Of a stretch of 5,485 nt of DNA, positions 1 through 5,485 are shown in pieces (positions within the stretch are counted from its first letter, which is position 1; the number at the start of each line of letters is the position of its first letter). The position numbers were made by a program, and so were the translations under genes. This DNA is from Alphaproteobacteria bacterium (GTDB taxonomy: Bacteria > Pseudomonadota > Alphaproteobacteria > JAGOMX01): NCBI GenBank assembly GCA_016742295.1, contig JACVCA010000104.1, positions 1-5,485 on the forward strand, read 5' to 3'. The notes under the pieces were generated by a model, which was given only the letters and a program-made list of their open reading frames with translations, was not told the origin of the DNA and did not search any database.

Positions 1-8
1 GAAATAGA

Positions 9-542
9 ATGAAAAACATTATAGCATTAGGATGTATATTAACATCAATAAGTTATTCTAATTCGTGTGCTATGGAGAATACGCCGGGCATAGGTAATTT
101 ATCCACGCTTCCGCAAGAGCTAATTATTGATATATTTAAGCGCTTAGATATAAAAGCTACCTCAACATCAAAAACTGTTTCTCGAAAATTTAACGAACTC
201 CTTTGCAGTGAGGAAGTAAAAAAATCTTTTGAATCCTCTCCTGTGGCAGCCTTTTGTCAAAAAGAGTTTGACCCAATATATTTTACTGAAGAGGTGAGAA
301 AGGCGGCTTTAAGTGTTGCAGATAACAGTGATGCTCCTATATTAGCTAAGTTGAACGCTTATAGTACTCTTTATACATTTAGCCTCCTTAAACATGACCG
401 AGATAATCAAAAAGAATATGCTCGAAAGTACGTGGATTTGTATCAAACTTCTAAAGTACATATTAACGAATTTGCTGGAGAAGACAAAGAACACTTAAAG
501 GAAATGAAAAGATTTATGGAAAGTTTTCTGAAGAACTCCTAA
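9..542 (+). CDS. F-box domain protein with N-terminal signal peptide (putative secreted effector)
   Basis: This 177-residue protein probably acts outside the bacterium. Residues 1-21 look like a Sec signal peptide: Lys2, a hydrophobic core from about 4 to 15, and a Ser-Cys-Ala ending that suits signal peptidase I cleavage before Met22. Cys9 and Cys20 are poor lipobox cysteines. Residues about 31-70 fit the F-box pattern: LSTLPQELIIDIFKRLD, a Ser/Thr-rich turn, then a basic SRKFNELL segment where the consensus has a CRRWRRL-like helix. In eukaryotes the F-box binds Skp1 in SCF ubiquitin ligases, and several intracellular bacteria export F-box proteins to tap that system. Residues 75-177 look helical and charged, with several Tyr and Lys, and match no family I recognise; this may be the substrate-binding part. 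The ATG at 9 is chosen because it gives the intact leader. Only 8 bases precede it, so its ribosome binding site cannot be judged. The F-box call rests on pattern reading alone. Confidence 0.72.
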   Translation: MKNIIALGCILTSISYSNSCAMENTPGIGNLSTLPQELIIDIFKRLDIKATSTSKTVSRKFNELLCSEEVKKSFESSPVAAFCQKEFDPIYFTEEVRKAALSVADNSDAPILAKLNAYSTLYTFSLLKHDRDNQKEYARKYVDLYQTSKVHINEFAGEDKEHLKEMKRFMESFLKNS

Positions 543-585
543 GCCTAATGGGAGTTGGCTAAGAGGCCTTGTTCCCAACGTAGGC
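543..585 (+). other. Branched hairpin directly after the F-box gene stop codon
   Basis: The first base after the TAA begins a nested inverted repeat. GCCTA (543-547) pairs with TAGGC (581-585), TGGGA (549-553) pairs with TCCCA (573-577), and two G-T wobbles (554/572, 555/571) continue the stem. GGC (557-559) can close an inner stem with GCC (566-568) around a 6-base loop. About 13 Watson-Crick pairs fit in 43 bases. No T-run follows, so it is not a classic intrinsic terminator. It could protect the 3' end of the F-box mRNA, act as a weak terminator, or be a copy of a small palindromic repeat. CCTAAT (544-549) can instead pair with ATTAGG (617-622), so an alternative fold exists. Confidence 0.45.
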
Positions 586-695
586 AGAGTGTTACAGAGG
601 CGTTGTCACGTAACTTATTAGGGGAAGATTTTCTCTAAGCGGAGAAGGGTTTTAGGCAGGAATATCTTGTGGTTGAGTACTTTGATACCAGATAT

Positions 696-908
696 TCAAA
701 GCCCGGTATTATGCTCTTTTTTTGCTGAGTCTTTACGTTTATGAACAATTCTTCCAAAATAAGTTCTAATGATTAGTGATAAAGGTAATACTTCTGACAA
801 TTGATAGTATTTCTAAATCTTTGCTTTACCTCACAAGCCAGTTCCTGTTTGCTGAACTGATTGAATCTTTAAATACGACATTAGAGACGCCAAATTTTTC
901 TTACTCAC
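696..908 (-). pseudogene. Possible decayed minus-strand reading frame of unknown function
   Basis: A GTG at 908-906 opens a frame reading MSKKNLASLMSYLKIQSV before a TGA at 833-831. The same frame resumes after a TAG at 815-813 and reads with protein-like composition (for example IIRTYFGRIVHKRKDSA) to a TGA at 698-696. The neighbouring frame is open from 868 to 776 and reads FSKQELACEVKQRFRN across exactly the stretch where the first frame is blocked. One +1 and one -1 shift would join all three parts into a single frame of about 70 residues. No family is recognised. Short open stretches in AT-rich DNA arise by chance, so this is only a candidate remnant. No convincing ribosome binding site precedes the GTG. 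Confidence 0.25.
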
Positions 909-1011
909 ATGTATTAATTTTTTAAATAAGTGACTCAAAGAAAACTTTTATTAACCTTTTAGGTGCTATTCTCAAATTCTTAAAGGAAACACATTAAGGC
1001 AAAGATAAAAA

Positions 1012-1017
1012 TATAAT
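1012..1017 (+). promoter_or_regulatory. Possible -10 box (TATAAT) for the RND pump gene
   Basis: A perfect TATAAT lies 64 bases before the pump start codon, which would give a leader of roughly 55-60 bases. The sequence 16-18 bases upstream (about 988-995, ACACAT-like) is a poor match to a -35 TTGACA, and there is no extended -10 TG. In DNA this AT-rich a TATAAT can occur by chance. No operator palindrome for a TetR- or MarR-type regulator was seen nearby. Confidence 0.25.
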
Positions 1018-1069
1018 AAGGGAAGGTTTAACAAGTTATTCATCTAAATTTAATAGCTTGAAAAAACCT

Positions 1070-1073
1070 GGAG
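1070..1073 (+). promoter_or_regulatory. Ribosome binding site GGAG that fixes the RND pump start at 1082
   Basis: GGAG stands 8 bases before the ATG at 1082, an ideal Shine-Dalgarno spacing. The frame stays open further upstream and offers a TTG at 1058. Starting there would put the GGAG inside the coding region and add eight residues (MKKPGDLK) ahead of the usual RND N-terminus. Pumps of this family normally begin a few residues before an F-I-R-K/R-P-V motif, which fits the ATG. Confidence 0.7.
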
Positions 1074-1081
1074 ATCTCAAA

Positions 1082-4000
1082 ATGCAGTTTACTGATTTAT
1101 TTATTCGCAAACCCGTTCTTTCTTCAGTTGTTAGCCTTCTGATTTTTGTATTAGGTTTACGCTCACTTGATCTGCTTCCTGTACGCCAATATCCTTTCAC
1201 TCAAAATGCAGTGGTTACCGTAACAACCGCCTATACTGGCGCAAGCCCCGCCCTTGTTGCTGGCTTTATTACAACAGCTCTTGAAAATTCAATTGCTCAA
1301 GCTAATGGTATCGATTATCTGACGTCTTCAAGTACCCAGGGTATAAGTACCATTCAAGCCACTCTCAGGCTCAATTACGATCCAAACAAAGCGTTGACCG
1401 ATATCAATACCAAGGTCAACGCTGTTTTAAATCAACTTCCCCCAGGTTCACAGCATCCGGTCATTACAGTTGCAATTGGTGACACACTAAACTCGATGTA
1501 TATTGGTTTTTATAGTAAAGTATTGCCCGGAAATAAGATTACTGACTATCTTATACGCGTTGTACAACCCAAACTGCAAACTATCGGAGATGTGCAGCAA
1601 GCAGAAATTCTGGGACAACGAAGGTTTGCACTGCGGGCCTGGCTTGATCCTGCCAAGATGTCTGCCCATCGTCTTACGTCAACTTCAATCTCGCAAGCTT
1701 TAGCTGCTAATAACTTTATTGCAGCTGCCGGCCGAACTGACGGCCAGATGATAACAATAAACCTAACGGCTGAAACAGGCTCCCATAGTGTTGAAGAATT
1801 TCGAAATCTCGTGCTCAAATCTGAAGACGGGGTTATTACTCGCCTTAAAGACGTTGCAAATGTCACTCTCGGCTCTGAAGATTATGACACGGTTGTCCAC
1901 TTTGATGGCCAAGATGCAGTTTATATAGGTATCAAAGTTGCCCCGGCTGCAAATTATCTGACGGTGATTGAGAATGTACGAAAGATTTTCCCAGCCATTC
2001 AAGCTCAATTACCTGAAGGATTAAAAGGTGAAATCGTTTACGATGCGACTAAGTTTGTCAATAGTTCAATTCAAGAGGTCAAACACGCCCTCTATGAAGC
2101 AATTGCAATTGTAACCTTAGTTATATTCCTATTTTTAGGAACCTTCCGATCAGTTATTATTCCGGTCGTAGCGATTCCATTATCGCTTATTGGTACGTTC
2201 TTTATTATGCTCGCATTTGGATTTTCCATCAATTTACTGACGCTTTTAGCGCTTGTTCTAGGCATTGGTCTTGTTGTAGACGATGCTATCATTATTGTTG
2301 AAAATGTTTATCGCCACATTGAAGAAGGGCTGTCGGTACGTGAAGCTTCATTCCGGGGGGCACGCGAGCTTGCCAATCCGATTCTTGCAATATCAGTTGT
2401 GTTGATTGCAGTTTATATTCCCATTGGCTTTATGGGTGGCCTTACAGGTGCTTTATTTACTGAATTCGCATTCACGCTTGCAGGTGCGGTTGGTATTTCT
2501 GCAATTATTGCACTCACCTTATCACCGATGATGTGTTCAAGATTTCTCAAGAGCACAGCTCAAAGTAAATTTTCAGCAACTGTGGACCGACAATTTGATA
2601 AACTTCAAAAAAATTATCAAAACACCCTTCGCAACTCTCTGGATTATCTACCTGTAACGGTTGTGTTTGCAGGAATTGTCTTACTAAGCATTTACTTTTT
2701 GTATGCAACTGCAAAAACTGAACTTGCCCCTCAAGAAGACCAAGGGGTCATTATTAGCCTTTTATCAGCTTCCCCCAATGCGACTTTAAATCAGACTCAA
2801 CTTTATTCCAAAGAGGTCTATAAATTATTTTCAACTGTTCCTGAAATGGATCATGTATTTCAAATTGATGGCAGAGGGGGGCTTAACAGCAGTATTGGTG
2901 GGATGGTTTTAAAACCCTGGGATTCTCGTAAGATGACATCAAACCAACTGCAGCCAAAAATTCAAGCTCTCTTATCAGAAATTGCAGGCGCTCAAATAGC
3001 TGTATTCCAACCTGCCTCCCTTCCAGGAGGTGGAAATGGTTTGCCAATGCAATTTGTACTTGGCACAACTCAGTCTTATGAACAGCTTTATGAAGTCAGC
3101 CAAGAACTTATGAAAAAAGCTCAAGAGAGTGGCATGTTTATATTTCTAGATACCGATCTTAAAATTAATAAGGCAGAGACGACCATCCATCTAGATCGAG
3201 ATAAAGTAGCCCAATTAGGCCTGACCATGCAGGATTTTGGTGAAGTTTTAGGAACTTCTTTAAGTAATAATTATATTAATTATTTTGATATTTCAGGAAG
3301 GTCTTACAAAGTGATCTTGCAGGTTATGGGGCAAGAGCGATTAAATGCTAGTCAGGCCCTCGACTATTCAATTACAACCGCAAACGGAACATCAGTTCCT
3401 CTCTCGACTGTTGCCAGCCTTAAAACGACGGTGGTTCCTACCTCAATTAACCATTTTCAGCAACTCAATTCAGCAACAATTTCAGGAGTACCATTTCCGG
3501 GTGTATCTCTCGGACAAGCCCTGAACACAATGAAGAGTCTTGCCCATGAGATTTTACCGCAAGATTACACTATTGATTATGCTGGTCAATCACGACAGTT
3601 TCAGCAAGAAAGCAGTGCGCTCCTTTTTACTTTTTTCTTTGCATTGTTGATCATTTACCTCTGCTTAGCAGCCTTATTTGAAAGCTTCCGAGATCCGTTA
3701 ATTGTTTTGATCAGTGTTCCGATGTCAATTTGGGGGGCTATGGTTTTTATAAGTACAGGGGTTGGAGAGGCTAGCCTTAATATATATACCCAAGTTGGGC
3801 TTGTGACTTTAATTGGTCTTATCAGTAAACACGGAATCTTAATTGTTCAATTTGCCAATGATTTACAAAAGGAAGGTAAACACAAACGTGAAGCCATTCA
3901 GATGGCCGCGGCAATCCGTTTACGGCCCATCTTAATGACTACAGCAGCAATGGTATTAGGCGTACTGCCTTTGATTACAGCCACAGGCGCTGGTGCTGTC

Positions 4001-4132
4001 AGCCGTTATAATATTGGCCTGGTGATTGCTTCTGGAATTTCCATTGGCACCCTTTTTACCTTATTTGTTGTTCCAGCGATGTATATGGTACTTGCAAAGG
4101 CCTTTGAGCAAATAGCATTTGCCGAATCCTAA
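1082..4132 (+). CDS. RND multidrug efflux pump, inner-membrane permease (HAE1/AcrB family)
   Basis: This 1016-residue proton-driven antiporter would sit in the inner membrane and, in the AcrB-type arrangement, work with a periplasmic adaptor and an outer-membrane channel to expel drugs or other amphiphiles. The N-terminus has the family motif FIRKPV, then helix 1 (about 11-29) and LPVRQYP. A large periplasmic porter region follows. Helices 2-6 lie at about 338-486, with the proton-relay pair Asp400-Asp401 in GIGLVVDDAIIIVEN. Helix 7 is at about 524-543, then a second porter region, and helices 8-12 run from about 846 to 1010. Lys916 in LISKHGILIVQFAND matches the helix 10 lysine that pairs with the aspartates in AcrB. 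Length and motifs are complete, so the pump is probably functional. SKHG in helix 10, rather than the AcrB-like AKNA, suggests a less-studied HAE1 branch. Substrate cannot be told from sequence. The usual partner genes are not in the window. The TAA stop is at 4130-4132, four bases from the convergent ABC gene. Confidence 0.95.
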   Translation: MQFTDLFIRKPVLSSVVSLLIFVLGLRSLDLLPVRQYPFTQNAVVTVTTAYTGASPALVAGFITTALENSIAQANGIDYLTSSSTQGISTIQATLRLNYDPNKALTDINTKVNAVLNQLPPGSQHPVITVAIGDTLNSMYIGFYSKVLPGNKITDYLIRVVQPKLQTIGDVQQAEILGQRRFALRAWLDPAKMSAHRLTSTSISQALAANNFIAAAGRTDGQMITINLTAETGSHSVEEFRNLVLKSEDGVITRLKDVANVTLGSEDYDTVVHFDGQDAVYIGIKVAPAANYLTVIENVRKIFPAIQAQLPEGLKGEIVYDATKFVNSSIQEVKHALYEAIAIVTLVIFLFLGTFRSVIIPVVAIPLSLIGTFFIMLAFGFSINLLTLLALVLGIGLVVDDAIIIVENVYRHIEEGLSVREASFRGARELANPILAISVVLIAVYIPIGFMGGLTGALFTEFAFTLAGAVGISAIIALTLSPMMCSRFLKSTAQSKFSATVDRQFDKLQKNYQNTLRNSLDYLPVTVVFAGIVLLSIYFLYATAKTELAPQEDQGVIISLLSASPNATLNQTQLYSKEVYKLFSTVPEMDHVFQIDGRGGLNSSIGGMVLKPWDSRKMTSNQLQPKIQALLSEIAGAQIAVFQPASLPGGGNGLPMQFVLGTTQSYEQLYEVSQELMKKAQESGMFIFLDTDLKINKAETTIHLDRDKVAQLGLTMQDFGEVLGTSLSNNYINYFDISGRSYKVILQVMGQERLNASQALDYSITTANGTSVPLSTVASLKTTVVPTSINHFQQLNSATISGVPFPGVSLGQALNTMKSLAHEILPQDYTIDYAGQSRQFQQESSALLFTFFFALLIIYLCLAALFESFRDPLIVLISVPMSIWGAMVFISTGVGEASLNIYTQVGLVTLIGLISKHGILIVQFANDLQKEGKHKREAIQMAAAIRLRPILMTTAAMVLGVLPLITATGAGAVSRYNIGLVIASGISIGTLFTLFVVPAMYMVLAKAFEQIAFAES

Positions 4133-4136
4133 CCCT

Positions 4137-5342
4137 TCATTCATTGGCTTCCTCGGGCAGGAAACCATGACTTTGCATTTTCCACATACGCGCAAAATAT
4201 CCCTTTCTTTTTGTCAATTCTTGCACAGAGCCATCTTCAATCACCTGCCCCTTATCAAAGACCAGAACCCGATCCATATCAGCTAGAGTCGAAAGTCGAT
4301 GAGCAATAATTAAAGTCGTACAGTTTTTCATCAAGTCTTTAAGGCTTTCCTGGATTAATTTTTCAGTCACAGAGTCCAAAGCAGAGGTTGCTTCATCCAA
4401 AATTAAAATTGGAGCATTTTTTAAGATCGCACGTGCTACTGCAAGCCGCTGTCTTTGTCCACCTGAAAGCTTGCCTCCGCCTTCTCCCACGAGAGTCTGA
4501 TAACCTTGATCCAGGCGTTCAATAAACTCATGACAATGTGCACGTTTTGCAGCCTCAATGATCTCTTCATCTGTGGCATCCAAACGACCATAGCGAATAT
4601 TTTCCATAAGGGTTCGATGAAAAAGTCCAGGCTCCTGAGGAATCATGGCAACCTGTTCACGAAGGGAAGCTTGGGTGACCCGTGCAATATCTTGACCATC
4701 AATCATAATCCTGCCGGATGTAACATCATAAAAACGTAAGATTAAATTTGCGAAAGTTGTCTTCCCAGAACCTGAAAAACCTACAAGACCCACTTTTTGA
4801 CCCGCTTTTATAATAAGGCTTTCATCCTCAAAAAGGTTACTGTTACGCTTATAATTAAAAGTAACTCTGTCAAAAAGGATTTCTCCGGCAGTGATTTTGA
4901 TAGGTTGAGCCCCTTCAATATCTTTTACGGCATGCACTTCTGATATCAAAGATAACGAGGCCCTAATAACCCCGATTTCGCGAAAGAGTAGCGATATTTG
5001 ACTATCAATAAACCAAATTAATCCCATCATCGTAAAAGCGGTCATAATTATGAGAGAAAAATCCCCTAACGTAACCCAACTTTGAGACCATCCATAAATT
5101 AAAGTATAAATCACGAGTATCATCAATAAAAACGATAATACCCCTTGAATAAGCTGAACAATTTGGATTACATTTGCAGCACGTTTCGATCTTAGAATTT
5201 CATCATTTTGAAATTGCCTAAAGTATTGTCTTTCATATGACTCACGCGCAAATAGCCGTACATTCATGATATTGCTAAGACAATCTACAATTTGCCCGGT
5301 CATCTGTGATACGATTTCAGAATGATCTTGTGCGGTTTTCAT
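4137..5342 (-). CDS. N-terminally truncated ABC exporter (half membrane domain plus complete ATPase domain)
   Basis: The 401-residue product is the C-terminal two thirds of an MsbA/ABCB-type half-exporter, which normally has six helices plus an ATPase domain in about 580-600 residues. It begins in the second cytoplasmic loop, where the sequence resembles the family pattern (TGQIVDCLSNIMNVRLFARE, about 15-34). Two helices remain, at about 61-84 and 91-113, equivalent to helices 5 and 6. The ATPase domain is intact: Walker A GFSGSGKTT (188-196), Q-loop Gln236, signature LSGGQ (292-296), Walker B ILILDE (312-317), D-loop SALD (320-323) and H-loop His348. Helices 1-4 and both coupling-helix regions are missing. 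The ATG at 5342 has no good ribosome binding site and lies inside the overlapping ceramidase frame. The frame upstream soon meets a stop with no exporter homology. The gene is most likely a 5'-deleted pseudogene, though an ATPase-bearing fragment could still be made by coupling to the upstream frame. Substrate is unknown. Confidence 0.85.
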   Translation of the reverse strand: MKTAQDHSEIVSQMTGQIVDCLSNIMNVRLFARESYERQYFRQFQNDEILRSKRAANVIQIVQLIQGVLSFLLMILVIYTLIYGWSQSWVTLGDFSLIIMTAFTMMGLIWFIDSQISLLFREIGVIRASLSLISEVHAVKDIEGAQPIKITAGEILFDRVTFNYKRNSNLFEDESLIIKAGQKVGLVGFSGSGKTTFANLILRFYDVTSGRIMIDGQDIARVTQASLREQVAMIPQEPGLFHRTLMENIRYGRLDATDEEIIEAAKRAHCHEFIERLDQGYQTLVGEGGGKLSGGQRQRLAVARAILKNAPILILDEATSALDSVTEKLIQESLKDLMKNCTTLIIAHRLSTLADMDRVLVFDKGQVIEDGSVQELTKRKGYFARMWKMQSHGFLPEEANE

Positions 5343-5485
5343 AATTTTGTTTAGAATATTCTTCTGGAGTTGTTATGTATCCAGAAAAATCATTTGTTAA
5401 TCCATATAAATCAATTTCATAAATTTTATCCTTCATAACAACTTTTACTTCCTTTTTTAATCTACGGCTAGACATTGTTGTGACT
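5317..5485 (-). CDS. Neutral/alkaline ceramidase, C-terminally truncated; gene starts beyond the window
   Basis: Neutral ceramidases hydrolyse ceramide to sphingosine and a fatty acid with an active-site zinc. The frame enters at the window edge (first full codon 5484-5482) and runs to a TGA at 5319-5317. It reads VTTMSSRRLKKEV, then a variable stretch, then GLTNDFSGYITTPEEY and SKQNYE. These match two conserved ceramidase blocks as I recall them: GEFTTMSGRRLR and GL(S/T)N-Y-GYVTT-EEY--Q-YEGAST. In the Pseudomonas aeruginosa enzyme the zinc ligands include a Glu in the first block and a Tyr some 37 residues later. The Tyr of GYITT sits at about that distance from where the Glu would be, just outside the window. 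Homology stops after the codon for E (5340-5338). The remaining residues (NRTRSF) are the ABC exporter DNA read out of frame. The family normally continues for some 200 more residues, including a C-terminal beta domain, so this is a broken gene. Any intact-looking upstream part needs the flanking sequence. Confidence 0.78.
   Translation of the reverse strand, partial: VTTMSSRRLKKEVKVVMKDKIYEIDLYGLTNDFSGYITTPEEYSKQNYENRTRSF

Larger units (their letters stand above)
586..1057. other. Gene-poor spacer between the F-box gene and the RND pump gene
   Basis: I see no intact gene here on either strand and no tRNA, rRNA or CRISPR array. The left part (586-660) has two further 5-bp inverted repeats: GTTAC/GTAAC (591-595/610-614) and TTCTC/GAGAA (631-635/642-646). 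The middle (696-908) carries a possible degraded minus-strand frame, listed separately. The right part (about 909-1057) is very AT-rich and probably holds the pump promoter. The membrane fusion protein that usually precedes an RND pump is absent, and I could not recognise remnants of one in the forward direction. Confidence 0.6.

Noticed and set aside
581..659. Direct repeat TAGGCAG at 581-587 and 653-659
   Set aside because: Two copies of seven bases, 72 bases apart, are too little to call a repeat family or an attachment site.
684..723. Possible intrinsic terminator: GATACC/GGTATT inverted repeat (684-689/705-710) followed by seven Ts (717-723)
   Set aside because: The stem is short with a G-T end and a 15-base loop, and the T-run starts six bases after it. 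A competing CTTTGA/TCAAAG pairing (680-685/696-701) uses the same bases. It lies about 140 bases past the F-box stop.
1058..1081. Longer RND pump start at a TTG (1058)
   Set aside because: The GGAG at 1070-1073 is spaced for the ATG at 1082, and the added eight residues do not belong to the usual RND N-terminus.
1487..3068. Several 60-106-codon open frames on both strands inside the RND pump gene
   Set aside because: They overlap a clearly conserved coding sequence, have no supporting ribosome binding sites and show no family features. They are out-of-frame shadows.
4506..4739. 77-codon plus-strand open frame opposite the ABC ATPase domain
   Set aside because: It lies antisense to the conserved Walker A to signature region and has no homology-like features.
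1..5485. tRNA, rRNA, CRISPR array, transposase or insertion-sequence ends
   Set aside because: I looked for these on both strands and found no cloverleaf, regular repeat-spacer pattern, DDE-type transposase reading frame or long terminal inverted repeats, including at the 5338 junction.

Overview
The window looks like part of the AT-rich accessory genome of a Gram-negative, probably host-associated intracellular bacterium. The clues are a short secreted-type protein with a eukaryotic-style F-box, a piece of a neutral ceramidase (an enzyme of sphingolipid breakdown), a 12-helix RND efflux pump that implies a double membrane, and signs of gene decay. The style of the F-box protein's leader (a short Lys-led hydrophobic stretch ending in Ser-Cys-Ala before Met-Glu) recalls Holosporales-type alphaproteobacterial endosymbionts. 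That placement is an impression from memory and has not been tested.

Layout, left to right. Positions 9-542 (+) encode the 177-residue F-box protein. Positions 543-1057 hold no intact gene. They contain a branched hairpin directly after the F-box stop codon, what may be a decayed minus-strand reading frame (about 908 to 696), and a possible -10 box for the next gene. Positions 1082-4132 (+) encode a full-length RND inner-membrane efflux pump with the catalytic Asp-Asp pair and Lys intact, but with no adjacent membrane-fusion-protein gene. Four bases later, positions 5342-4137 (-) encode a convergent ABC exporter fragment. It keeps the last two membrane helices and a complete ATPase domain but lacks the first four helices.

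The main observation is at the right edge. A different reading frame on the minus strand, open from the window end to a stop at 5317-5319, reads as the zinc-site region of a neutral/alkaline ceramidase and then breaks off at about 5338. The ABC exporter homology begins at the same place, about 5342, part-way through its own protein. The two half genes are therefore butted together. This is best explained by a deletion or recombination that removed the ceramidase C-terminus and the exporter N-terminus together.

The genes do not form one operon. The pump and the exporter point at each other, the F-box gene is separated from the pump by about 540 bases, and the ceramidase/ABC pair is a rearrangement scar. 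The shared theme is host interaction (F-box, ceramidase) and export (RND, ABC), in a region that is losing and reshuffling genes.
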